NCBI GenBank assembly: GCA_037783415.1
Contig: JAZGTN010000149.1
Span: 496,001-560,000 of the forward strand
Source of the DNA: Leptasterias polaris
Lineage: Eukaryota > Echinodermata > Asteroidea > Forcipulatida > Asteriidae
Direction: 5' to 3'
Length of the DNA: 64,000 nt
Shown here piece after piece: positions 1 to 10,638 of this stretch; position 1 is the stretch's first letter, and each line of letters begins with the position of its first letter. The notes beneath the pieces were generated by a model. The model was given only the letters and a program-made list of their open reading frames with translations, was not told where the DNA came from and did no database searches. The position numbers and the translations under genes are program-made.

Positions 1-232
1 TTCTATTGTGAAACTTGATAAGAGTATATAAGCTTGAGATATTTTGAAGTATAACTCTCAGCAGCGTAACCAGCGGCGTGAACAATTGATCTTTATTGTA
101 ACAACGCTTTATATACGCAGTCATGCTTGGCTGCGTTGGTTTGAATTGGCGCGCCCCAAACTCACGTGACCAGTAGTGTGGCGGGAGGCCGAGCGTTTAT
201 TGTTAAACGTCATTATTTGATTAAAACCCAAT

Positions 233-664
233 TTTCATGCTCCTTCGCTGTGCTCATACGCATGAAAAACAGTTTCACTCCAATAGCTGACAATAACACA
301 AACTAGAACAAATATTGTTTGGTTTCATCAGGTTTATTAAAGCATGGGATTGTGCCGGTGATAGGCCGATTATGAACCGACACAAAGTATTTGAGTTGAA
401 CTTGACTGTTGCTATAGAATATACAATTTTTATTTAATATCATTTTATTGTATTTCTGTTTATTACCTCGAAAAAGATAGCGATCAGCCGAAAGTCCATA
501 ATTCTTTGAGTTGAAGTTGGTCCATAATCGGCCTATCACCGGCACAATCCCATGCTTTAATAAACCTGATGAAACCAAACAATATTTGTTCTAGTTTGTG
601 TTATTGTCAGCTATTGGAGTGAAACTGTTTTTCATGCGTATGAGCACAGCGAAGGAGCATGAAA
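233..664. repeat. Long perfect inverted repeat (foldback, 142-bp arms)
   Basis: The left arm at 233-374 is the reverse complement of the right arm at 523-664, with no mismatch seen; a 148-bp spacer separates them. Similarity continues a few bases outside the arms with mismatches. The spacer itself holds two related inward-facing segments around TTTGAGTTGAA. No protein is encoded; the open frame across 303-578 only reflects the hairpin. This is most simply a foldback MITE or a recent inverted duplication. I could not identify a clear target-site duplication. Confidence 0.85.
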
Positions 665-737
665 TTTGAGTTTCCGTTTGTTTTCTGTCTGCGTTTGGCT
701 GCAGAGCAAACAAGGACCCGTTGGCAGTACGTTACAG

Positions 738-800
738 AAACAATTACATCCCTTAAGGAAACAATTACATCCCTTAAGGAAACAATTACATCCCTTAAGG
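738..800. repeat. 21-bp tandem repeat, three copies
   Basis: The unit AAACAATTACATCCCTTAAG plus G occurs three times without change at 738-758, 759-779 and 780-800. Confidence 0.9.
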
Positions 801-1310
801 AATCATTGGCGTAACTTAAGTCAATGAGGTGTTTGAGTTACAATAAAGGGTAAAACCCGCGGCTCTTGATGGATCTCTCTTAGTCCAATTATTGGGTCCA
901 TGTGCTACTCTATTTAGTTTAAAAGCTCCCGTCCATAGAGTTTCCAGGAAGAAGTGTTGCGTGCGCGATATACGGTTGCCAAACGACCTCCCCACAGTAG
1001 GGCTGCCGCTCGCCTGTGCAGTACCGAGTCTGAATTGACCCGGACGGGTTTCGCCACAGTACTATTTTGGATACGGAAGTATCTTTATATATAGACTTTG
1101 TACATACTCTACTCTGTGTCAGGACTAGTATTACTATGTCCACAACTTTACATACAGTGTTTTGAGCTGTTTTAAGGGGAAATGAGGGCATTTATTTTAA
1201 ATACTTTATCTGTGAATGAAACTTCAACGATTTTTCGGCATTGTTGCATCTTCCCGTGGAGTCATCAAATGAGATGCTTATCCAGCATGTCCAATTGCTA
1301 TCATGCTATT
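801..1310. other. Intergenic, nothing recognised
   Basis: I see no gene, RNA or repeat in this stretch. The open frame on the minus strand at 919-1191 has no recognisable protein character. Confidence 0.5.
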
Positions 1311-1311
1311 T

Positions 1312-1707
1312 AGGTGTTCGTGCAATTCAGCACGAACACCTATTGTTTTTGTTCTGTTTTTAGGTGTTCGTGCAATATGTGCACGAACACCTCTTTGTTA
1401 TTGTTCCGTTTTTTTAAGGTGTTCGTGCAATATGTGCACGAACACCTCTTGATATTATTCAGTTTTTTTTTAGGTGTTCGGCTAACAGCCGAACAACTAT
1501 TGTTATTAGGTGTTCGTGCAATATGAGCACGAACACCTCTTGATATTGTTCTGTTTTTTTTAGGTGTTCGTGCAATATGAGCACGAACACCTCTTTGTTA
1601 TTGTTTTGTTTTTTAAGGTGTTCGTGCACTTCAGCACGAACACCTATTGTTTTTGTTCTTTTTTTAGGTGTTCGTGCAATATGAGCACAATATTAGGTGT
1701 TCGTGCA
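1312..1707. repeat. Hairpin-repeat array 1
   Basis: About eight tandem copies of a 50-55 bp unit, each holding a near-perfect palindrome: a 12-bp stem AGGTGTTCGTGC, a loop AATTCA or AATATGA, and the stem GCACGAACACCT. Copies are separated by T-rich linkers such as TTGTTTTTGTTCTG. The copy at 1476-1494 has a different stem (GTTCGGCT / AGCCGAAC) but still pairs. The right half of the unit plus linker matches the subterminal 3' sequence of the Helitron-like units downstream (CACGAACACC followed by TTGTTTTTGT), so the array probably derives from that end. Confidence 0.85.
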
Positions 1708-1915
1708 ATATTGAGATACAGCAAAAAGCAAATGGTAATTTTTCAACTTTAAAAACCTTGTAATTCGACACCTGATGACGTCATCATGACGTAATGACAA
1801 CTGTGCCGTCTTCATATTGAGGTTCAATTATCTGATGAGTTTCAAGGTTCAATTCATTTTCAATATTGAGTTATGTTGCCGAGAAGAGTTCTACGTAAGA
1901 AGAAGATGGAGAAGA
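1708..1915 (-). repeat. Inverted copy of the Helitron-like 5' end
   Basis: Read on the minus strand this matches the first ~210 bp of the downstream unit (2246-2460), including the TCTTCTCCATCTTCTTCTT start, the CRE-like ATGACGTCAT and the segment ending in TGCTGTATCTCAA. With 2246-2460 it forms a head-to-head pair around hairpin array 2. It stops abruptly at hairpin array 1. Confidence 0.8.
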
Positions 1916-1939
1916 CAAAAAAAACCAGAACAAAAACAA

Positions 1940-2227
1940 TAGGTGTTCGTGCAATATGAGCACGAACACCTCTTGATATTGTTCTGTTTTTAGGTGTTCG
2001 TGCAATTCAGCACGAACACCTATTGTTTTTGTTCTGTTTTTTTTTAGGTGTTCGTGCAATTCAGCACGAACACCTATTGCTTTTGTTCTGTTTTTTTAGG
2101 TATTCGTGCAATTCAGCACGAACACCTATTGTTATTGTTCTGTTTTTTTAGGTGTTCGTGCAACTCAGCACGAACACCTATTGTTTTTGTTCTGATTAGG
2201 TGTTCGTGCAATATGAGCACGAACACC
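1940..2227. repeat. Hairpin-repeat array 2
   Basis: Six further copies of the AGGTGTTCGTGC / GCACGAACACCT hairpin unit with T-rich linkers. One copy near 2100 has GTATTCGTG against CACGAACAC, a single unpaired change. The array lies exactly between the two head-to-head 5' ends. Confidence 0.85.
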
Positions 2228-2814
2228 TCTTGATATTGTTCCGTTTTGTTTTTTTTCTTCTCCATCTTCTTCTTCCACGCAACTCTTCTCTACAGCATAA
2301 GTCAAGATTGAAACTGAATTGAACCTTGAAATTCATCAGATAATTGAACCTCATTATGAAGACGGCACAGTTCTCATTACGTCATGATGACGTCATCAGG
2401 TGTCGAATTACAAGGTTTTTAAAGTTGAAAAATGACCATTTGCTTTTTGCTGTATCTCAACGAATATGAAAGCTATGATGTTCAAAGTTTTGGCATCTGA
2501 TAGACCAAGACTGGGGCAACATTTGAAAAGTTAACGCAAAAATTGTACGACCTTAACTTCCAGGTCGTTACCCTGGGTCGAAGTTCACCTTCGTTTTTTT
2601 CCTTCAAAAAACAACTTTCGAGCTTATCTACGGAATAACTCAATATTGAGATTGAATTGAATGTTGAAACTCACCAGATAGTTGAACCTTAGTATCAAGA
2701 CAATACATACCTAATTACGTCATGATGACGTCATCGGGCACTGAATTACATTAAATCAAAGTTTAATATTTGTAAAATTCATAACTCAAAAACCATAATT
2801 CGGATTTTGACAAT

Positions 2815-5340
2815 CTACACATCATCGGATAGATCGTTAAGAGTTTGACAAACGCTTCACAGAACACGTACAATATTTTAACTTACTTTCGAAAGTTTCG
2901 GTTCATAACGGAAGTTGAAAATTTCATAATATCTTATCTTATTCACATCTTTAAAACTCTTGATCACTTCAGCATAATTTTTGTATCAGATTGTAGAACA
3001 GCAATCCCTCTTAAACTTTTGCACAGAGATAACAACATTATAATCCTATGCATCTGGTCAAAACTGGGAAATGAAGCGCACTGTCCTACTCGTACCCCCC
3101 CCCCCTCCCACTTTCATTGACAACGCATTGTACACATAACGTGTAAGGGCTAACGACTGACAACAACGCACACTATATACGCTACATGCATTGCCAGCGC
3201 TGACTGTGCGTGTGAAGTGGCGCGAATTTTTTTTTGGGGAATCCCCAAACAGCGCTCTTTTTCGTCCAACAAAAGGGGGCGCTGTTGTGAATAATGTTTT
3301 CAGTAACATCGAGCGCTGAGTGCATAGCGGAGAATCGCAATAGTTCAGTGATAATGAACAACGTCTCGCACCAAAACTACAAGTAGGAATACATTGGCAT
3401 TGATATTACAAGAAACCGCAATGCACACCCTCAGATAATTAATCTAATATTTGAAAAACACGTTACTCCGGTTCACATAATTATAGGTTTTTTTTACAAG
3501 TCATACATTAGCTGAAAGGTTTTAATGTACTGATTAGGATCTACACAAATGAAACCAGTTTAAACTTGGCTTCTCAACCACACATTTGATTTTTTAATTT
3601 TATTTATACGTCATTGGGTAAGTATGTAACAACTTAAGAAACGACACACAACATTTACTATTTAACCTTAACTTCCGGTTAAATAGGAAGATACAATTAA
3701 TTATTTGAAAAAAACATTACTCCAAAACCAGGAATTAGTTGTTTATTATCTGAACGTCGTCAGATAAGGCTTTGAAAAACATTACTAACGCTATAATTTG
3801 TGACCTGATGACATTGTCTTCCGGTTCAAACCGGAAGTTTAAATTTTATATTTAAAAAAAAAACTTTTTGACAATCTACACATCATCGGATAGATCGTGA
3901 AGAGTTTGACAAACGCTTCACAGAAACCATACAATATTTTAACTTACTTTCGAAAGTTTCGGTTCATAACGGAAGTTGAAAATTTCATAATATCTTATCT
4001 TATTCACATCTTTAAAACTCTTGATCACATCAGCATAATTTTTGTATCAGATTGTAGAACAGCAATCCCACTTAAACTTTTGCACAGAGATAACAACATT
4101 ATAATCGTATGCATCTGGTAAAAACTGGGAAATGAAGCACACCGTCCTACTCGTACCCCCCCCCCCCCACCTCCCACTTTCATTGACAACGCATTGTACA
4201 CATAACGTGTAAGGGCTAACGACTGACAACAACGCACACTATGTACGCAACATGCAATGCCAGCGCTGACTGTGCGTGTGAAGTGGCGCGAAATTGTTTT
4301 TGGGGAATCCCCAACAGCGCTCTTTTTCGTCCAACAAAAGGGGGCGCTGTTGTGAATAATGTTTTCAGTAACATCGAGCGCTGAGTGCATAGCGGAGAAT
4401 CGCAATAGTTTAGGGATAATGAACAACGTCTCGCAACAAAACTACAAGTAGGAATACATTGGCATTGATATTACAAGAAACAATGCACACCCTCAGATAA
4501 TTAATCTAATATTTGAAAAACACGTTACTCCGGTTCACATAATTATAGGTTTTTTACAAGTCATACATTAGCTGAAAGATTTTAATGTACTGATTAGGAT
4601 CTACACAAATGAAACCAGTTTTAACTTGGCTTCTTATTGTTCAAACCGGAGGTTGAAATTAAATTTTTCAAAGAAAATTAATTTCTCAACCACACATTTG
4701 ATTTTTTTATTTATTTATACGTCATTGGGTAGGTGTGTAACAACTTAAGAAACGACACACAACATTTACTATTTAACCTTGACTTCCTGTTAAATAGGAA
4801 GATACAATTAATTATTTGAAAAAAACATTACTCCAAAACCAGGAATTAGTTGTTTATTATCTGAACGTCGTCAGATAAGGCTTTGAAAAACATTACTAAC
4901 GCTATAATTTGTGACCTGATGACATTGTCTTCCGGTTCAAACCGGAAGTTTAAATTTTATATTTAAAAAAAATCATTTTGACAATCTACACATCATCGGA
5001 TAGATCGTTAAAAGTTTGACAAACGCTTTACAGAACACGTACAATATTTTAACTTACTTTCGAAAGTTTCGGTTCATAACGGAAGTTAAAAATTTCATAT
5101 CTTATCTTATTCACATCTTTAAAACTCTTGATCACTTCAGCATAATTTTTGTATCAGATTGTAGAAAAGCAATCCCTCTTAAACTTTTGCACTGAGATAA
5201 CAACATTCGTAACCCCCCCCCCCACTTTCATTGACAACGCATTATGTAAACGTTGAAACTGATTCAAGCCAGTTCACGCGCTGACTGTGAAATTGCAACA
5301 GCGCCCTCTTTCGTTTGAAACTCAAAAACCATAATCCGGA
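2815..5340 (+). repeat. Internal ~1.05-1.1 kb tandem duplication in unit 1
   Basis: The landmark TTTTGACAATCTACACATCA starts at 2815, 3866 and 4976, giving periods of 1051 and 1110 bp. A shortened third copy runs to a related landmark at 5341. Each copy holds a poly-C tract of 9-13 bases before CACTTTCATTGACAACG, or a variant of it, and a GGCGCTGTTGTGAATAATG-like segment. Copies differ by small indels. Confidence 0.75.
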
Positions 5341-6348
5341 TTTTGACAATCTTCACATCATAGGATAGGCCGTTAAAAGTTTGACAAAAACTTCACAGAA
5401 CCCGTACAATATTTTAACTTACTTCCGGTTCATAATGGAATTTGAAAATTTCACCCACACGTTTTCCCCCGTTTTGATTGACAACGCAATAATTATGTAC
5501 ACATAACGCAGTGACATTCAGTTTTCCCAACAGCGCCCTCTTTCGTTGGAAATTTACTAACTAGCACCTTGTGCAGCAGAGCGGATAATGCACCAAAACT
5601 ATACGTTGGCTTTGACGTTACAAGTTGCCCGCCCACAGATAATACCACCGTTAAGTGTCAATAGCGCCCCCAAGCATGGAATTGGAACAACCACATCAGC
5701 ATGCATTAATGAAGAGAAAACTTTAAAAGTACGTTTTAGTCTATCACAGAGCAACCATTTCGTAAGGGAGTTTCAACTTTCAGAAAGACTAATTAATAAC
5801 TTCCAGTTAAACCTCAACAAACTGTTTTATGTGATAAAATAAAATCCCGTTTGTTCAGAGAGAGGGCTTATAATGAAAACATTTGTTTGTACCTATTGCT
5901 TTCCATAACTGAAAGGTGCTTCTATCAATGAGGTTTATTTAATTAAAATGTATCAACAGGACGCACACACATAAAAATGACAATAGTTTTATGGTTGATT
6001 CTTTAGTATAGAAGATGAACCTTTAATACTACCGTTTATGTCAATACATGATGCAAGCAATTTAGTAAAGTATACTAAGCTAAACAATTTAGAAGAAACT
6101 ATTATCAGTAAAACAAGTAGCTCTTCTTTGATTTTGGTAATGTGTGAATGATTGATTCTTTTAATCTTAAACCACAGCTCTTTTTAAAGTTAAGTCCAAG
6201 TATATCTTGAAAATTTGTTAACCAATACTCTGCTGTTTTTCTGTACCAATGCTAGGGAAATAAACATTCAAGTGTTATTTGTATGACATGTTTTGTACAC
6301 CACAATACACAACAACATTAAGGAAGTTGGCTCATAATAATGTTCAGT

Positions 6349-6873
6349 TTACTCTCCTTCGAAGCTAACCTTACCATCTCCCGGCACAGCTATGTCAATG
6401 AGATGACACATCTTCTTCGTCTTATCTAAGACTACAACATCCGGACGCCTAAGTTCTTTAACATAATTATCAGTCTAACTGTTAAAGTCCCAGATAATCT
6501 TTACGTAGTCGGTCTCTGGAACTTTCTCCGAAACATGGTCGTACCATTTTTCAGTCACTTAAACTTCTTCCACAAATCACTGATAATCACCTAGGCCAAC
6601 TTGTCATGTCTTCCTTTGTATTCCATCTGAGCCATCAAACTACATTCGCTGACAATATGACAAACAGTCTCCTCCGCCTTATGATACATTCTGCACATAG
6701 GAGACACGTTTGCTTTCTCTATCATTTGCCTTCTTTTGTCCTTAGCGACTGGTCATGCGCTGCTGTAATCAAGCCCTCAGTTTCCTTCGTCAGTTCTCCA
6801 CTTTTTAACCAATTCCAGGACTTGCTGCTGGCCACTTCTTCAGTACACTTCATGAACCGGCCATGAAGTCATT
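6349..6873 (-). pseudogene. RLE-type LINE C-terminus, decayed
   Basis: The minus strand encodes, with several stops and frameshifts, the C-terminal part of a non-LTR retrotransposon carrying a restriction-like endonuclease (R2/R4/NeSL-type layout). In order I read SWNWLKSGELTKETEGLI, then a CCHC knuckle (CRMYHKAEETVCHIVSEC in another frame), then KWYDHVSEKVPE, and finally LRRPDVVVLDKTKK followed by MCHLIDIAVPGD, before a stop at 6349-6351. The RPD...D arrangement is what the endonuclease family shows around its catalytic residues. At least one in-frame TAG and two frame changes make it non-functional. The reverse transcriptase part is absent. It lies inside Helitron-like unit 1, in the opposite orientation. 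Confidence 0.7.
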
Positions 6874-7053
6874 TGTTTCGCTAATCTTGATGTATTTCCT
6901 CTTTCCTTTGTCTCTTGTACTAATTAATAAATTATAATGTCGTCACCAATTCGATCTTTCTTCAATTGAAATATCTTCACCAGTTCATTCATCACTTGAT
7001 GACATTACTCTCGAACACCTTGTTTTTGTAACTAACAAAAACTCAATCTCTAG

Positions 7054-8730
7054 TTTTTTTTCTTCTTCTCCATCTTCTTCTTACGTAGAACTCTTCTCGG
7101 CAACATAACTCAATATTGAAAATGAATTGAACCTTGAAACTCATCAGATAATTGAACCTCAATATGAAGACGGCACAGTTGTCATTACGTCATGATGACG
7201 TCATCAGGTGTCGAATTACAAGGTTTTTAAAGTTGAAAAATTACCATTTGCTTTTTGCTGTATCTCAACGAATATGAAAGCTATGATGTTCATACTTGGG
7301 CATCGCATAGATCAAGACTGGGGCAACATTTGAAAAGTTAACGCCAAAATCGTACGACCTTATCTTCCGGGTCGTTACCCTAGGTCGAAGTTCACCTTCG
7401 TTTTTTTCCCTTCAAAAAACAACTTTGGAGCTTATCTACGGAATAACTCAAGATTGAGATTGAATTGAATGTTGAAACTCACCAGATAGTTGAACCTTAG
7501 TATCAAGACAACAAATACTTAATTACGTCATGATGACGTCATCGGGCACTGAATTACATTAAATCAAAGTTTAATATTTGTAAAAATCATAACTCAAAAA
7601 CCGTAATTCGGATTTTGACAATCTACACATCATCGGATAGATCGTTAAAAGTTTGACAAACGCTTCACAGAACCCGTACAATATTTTAACTTACTTTTGG
7701 TTCATAACGGAAGTTGAAAATTTCATAATATCTTATCTTATTCATATCTTTAAAACTACTCATCACTTCAGCATAATTTTTGTATCAGATTGTAGAACAG
7801 CAATCCCTCTTAAACTTTTGCACTGAGATAACAACCGGACAATGAAGCGCACCTACCCACTCGTAACCCCCACCCCCCCGTAACCCCCACCCCCCCGTAA
7901 CCCCCACCCCCCACACTTTCATTGACAACGCATTATGTACACAACGTTGAAACTGATGCAAGCCAGTTCACGCGCTGACTGCCGTGCACTGTCATCGTCG
8001 TGTTGATTGTTTTATCTTGCAGGAAGCAAAAATTGCAACAGCGCCCTCTTTCGTTTGAAATTTAGAAAACAGCGCTGATAATTTAATAACATTGTTTTCG
8101 GGCTTATCTACAGAATAACTCAAGATTGAAATTGAATTGAACATTGAAACTCATAAGATTGTTGAACCTCAGTATCAAGATGACACAAACTTAATAACGT
8201 CATGATAACCACATCGGGTATTAAATTACAATAACTGAAAGTTTAATTTTTGTAACATAACTCATGAACCATTTATTTGATTTTTACAATCTACACATCA
8301 TCGGATAGGTAATTAAAAGTTCGACAAACGTTACACAAAAATTGATCCCATTTGACCTTGATAATTTAGTATCTGAAAAAATCATAGCAGACATTGGTTG
8401 TTTATTTTCTGTACGTCGGCAGATAAGGCTTTCAAAACCTGAAGTTTAAACTTTATATTAAAAAAAATCATAACTTCCGAACCATACATTTGATTTTTAG
8501 AATTTATTTATCATTAGAAAGGTCTTCAAAATCTCAACAAGCGCTACACAAAATGTAACCCCATTTGCCCTTGACTTCCGGTTCATACCGGAACATGATG
8601 TTTAATTTTTACAAAACTCATAACACCTGAACCAGTCATTGGATTGATGAGTTAAATGTTGTCACCAATTCATTCAATCACTCAGCACGAACACCTTGTT
8701 TTTGTCACATGACAAAAACTGAAAGGCTAG
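7054..8730 (+). mobile_element. Helitron-like unit 2
   Basis: Runs from the T-rich/pyrimidine 5' end directly after the previous CTAG to the hairpin TTTTTGTCA-CA-TGACAAAAA and CTAG at 8727-8730. Contains the two CRE-like sub-repeats and a third degenerate one (near 8100), a triplicated CGTAACCCCCACCCCCC tract near 7860-7910, and decayed core monomers with TTCCGGTTCATACCGGAA. Length about 1677 bp. Confidence 0.65.
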
Positions 8731-10638
8731 TTTTTTAGGTGTTCGTGCAATTCAGCACGAACACCTCTTGTTATTGTTGTTCTTTTTTTTTTTTTTTTCT
8801 TCTCCATCTTCTTCTTCCCTAGAACTCTTCTCTACAGCATAACTCAAGATTGAAACTGAATTGAACCTTGAAACTCATCAGATAATTGAACCTCAATATG
8901 AAGACGGCACAGTTGTCAGTACGTCATGATGACGTCATCAGGTGTCGAATTACAAGGTTTTTAAAGTTGAAAAATGACCATTTGCTTTTTGCTGTATCTC
9001 AACGAATATGTAAGCTATGATGTTCAAAGTTTTGGCATCTGATAGAGCAAGACTGGGGCAACATTTGAAAAGTTAACGCCAAAATTGTACGACCTTAACT
9101 TTCGGGTCGTTACCCTGGGTCGAAGTTCACCTTCGTTTTTTTCCTTCAAAAAACAACTTTCGAGCTTATCTACGGAATAACTCAAGATTGAGATTGAATT
9201 GAATGTTGAAACTCACCAGATAGTTGAACCTTAGTATCAAGACAATACATACCTAATTACGTCATGATGACGTCATCGGGCACTGAATTACATTAAATCA
9301 AAGTTTAATATTTGTAAAAATCATAACTCAAAAACCATAATTCGGATTTTGACAATCTACACATCATCGGATAGATCGTGAACAGTTTGACAAACGCTTC
9401 ACAGAAACCATACAATAGTTTAACTTACTTTCGAAAGTTTCGGTTCATAACGGAAGTTGAAAATTTCATAATATCTTATCTTATTCACATCTTTAAAACT
9501 CTTGATCACTTCAGCATAATTTTTGTATCAGATTGTAGAACAGCAATCCCTCTTAAACTTTTGCACAGAGATAACAACATTATAATCCTATGCATCTGGT
9601 CAAAACTGGGAAATGAAGCGCACCGTCCTACTCGTACCCCCCCACTTTCATTGACAACGCATTGTACACATTACGTGTAAGCTCTGACGACTGACAACAA
9701 CGCACACTATGTACGCTACATGCAGTGCAAGTGCCGACTGTGCGTGTGTGTTGTGGCGGGAATTTTTTGGGGGGGAATTCCCAACAGCGCTCTCTTTCGT
9801 CCAACGAAAGAGGGCACTGTTAAAGTTTTTAGTAACATCGAGCGCTGAGTGCAGAGCGGAGAATCGCAATAGTTGAGTGATAATGAACAACGTCTCGCAC
9901 CAAGACTACAAGTAGGAATACATTTGCATTGATGTTATAAGATACATTGCACACCCTCAGATAATCAATCACATAATTATAATATTTTTACAAGTCATAC
10001 ATCAGCTGAAAGGTTTTAATGAACTGATGAGGATCTACACAAATGAAATCAGTTTAAACTTGGCTTTTTGTTCAAACCGGAGGTTGAAATTTAAATTTTC
10101 AAAGAAAAATAATTTCTCAACCACACAATTGATTTTTTATTTATTTTTACGCCATTGGGTAGGTATGTAATAACTTGAGAAACGACACACAACATTGACC
10201 ATTACATTGACTTCCGGTTAAAAAATCATACTCCAGAATCAGAAATTAGTTGTTTATTATCTGAACGTCGTCAGATAAGGCTTTGAAAAACATTACTAAC
10301 GCTATAATTTGTGACCTGATGATGACATTGTCTTCCGGTTCAAACCGGAAGTTTAAATTTTATATTTGAAAAAAAAATTAACTTCTGAAAAACACATTGA
10401 ATTTTGTCAATCTATACATCATCTAAAAGGTCTTCATAAACTAATCACGCGCTACACAAAATGTGCCCCTATTTGACCTTGACTTCCGGTCAAAACCGGA
10501 AATTGATGTTTATTTTTTTTTAAATTCTTAACTCCTGAACCAGGCATTGAATTGATAAGGTATAATGTCGTTACCTTTCATTTAATCACTCTCCTCGAAC
10601 ACCTTGTTTTTGTCACATGACAAAAACTGAATCTCTAG
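8731..10638 (+). mobile_element. Helitron-like unit 3
   Basis: The junction after the previous CTAG holds one isolated copy of the hairpin repeat (about 8736-8766) and then a long T run before the TTCTTCTCCATC start. Ends with TTTTTGTCACATGACAAAAA and CTAG at 10635-10638. About 1908 bp; no coding. Confidence 0.65.

Larger units (their letters stand above)
2246..7053 (+). mobile_element. Helitron-like unit 1 (expanded, interrupted)
   Basis: Starts with the T-rich, pyrimidine-rich 5' end TCTTCTCCATCTTCTTCTTC and ends with the hairpin GTTTTTGT-AACTA-ACAAAAAC, then a short spacer and CTAG (7050-7053) followed by T. That is the Helitron 3' signature: hairpin, then CTRR, then T. The 5' part has two related sub-repeats, each with TACGTCATGATGACGTCATC. 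Much longer than its neighbours because of an internal ~1.05-1.1 kb duplication and a LINE relic. No coding capacity of its own, so non-autonomous. A Helentron/HINE assignment is possible but unproven. Confidence 0.6.

Noticed and set aside
2845..4426. Repeated ~70-130 residue open frames in the Helitron-like units
   Set aside because: They recur because the DNA recurs (also at 9378, 11237, 11356, 17799) and show no codon-like constraint: indels and poly-C length changes break them freely.
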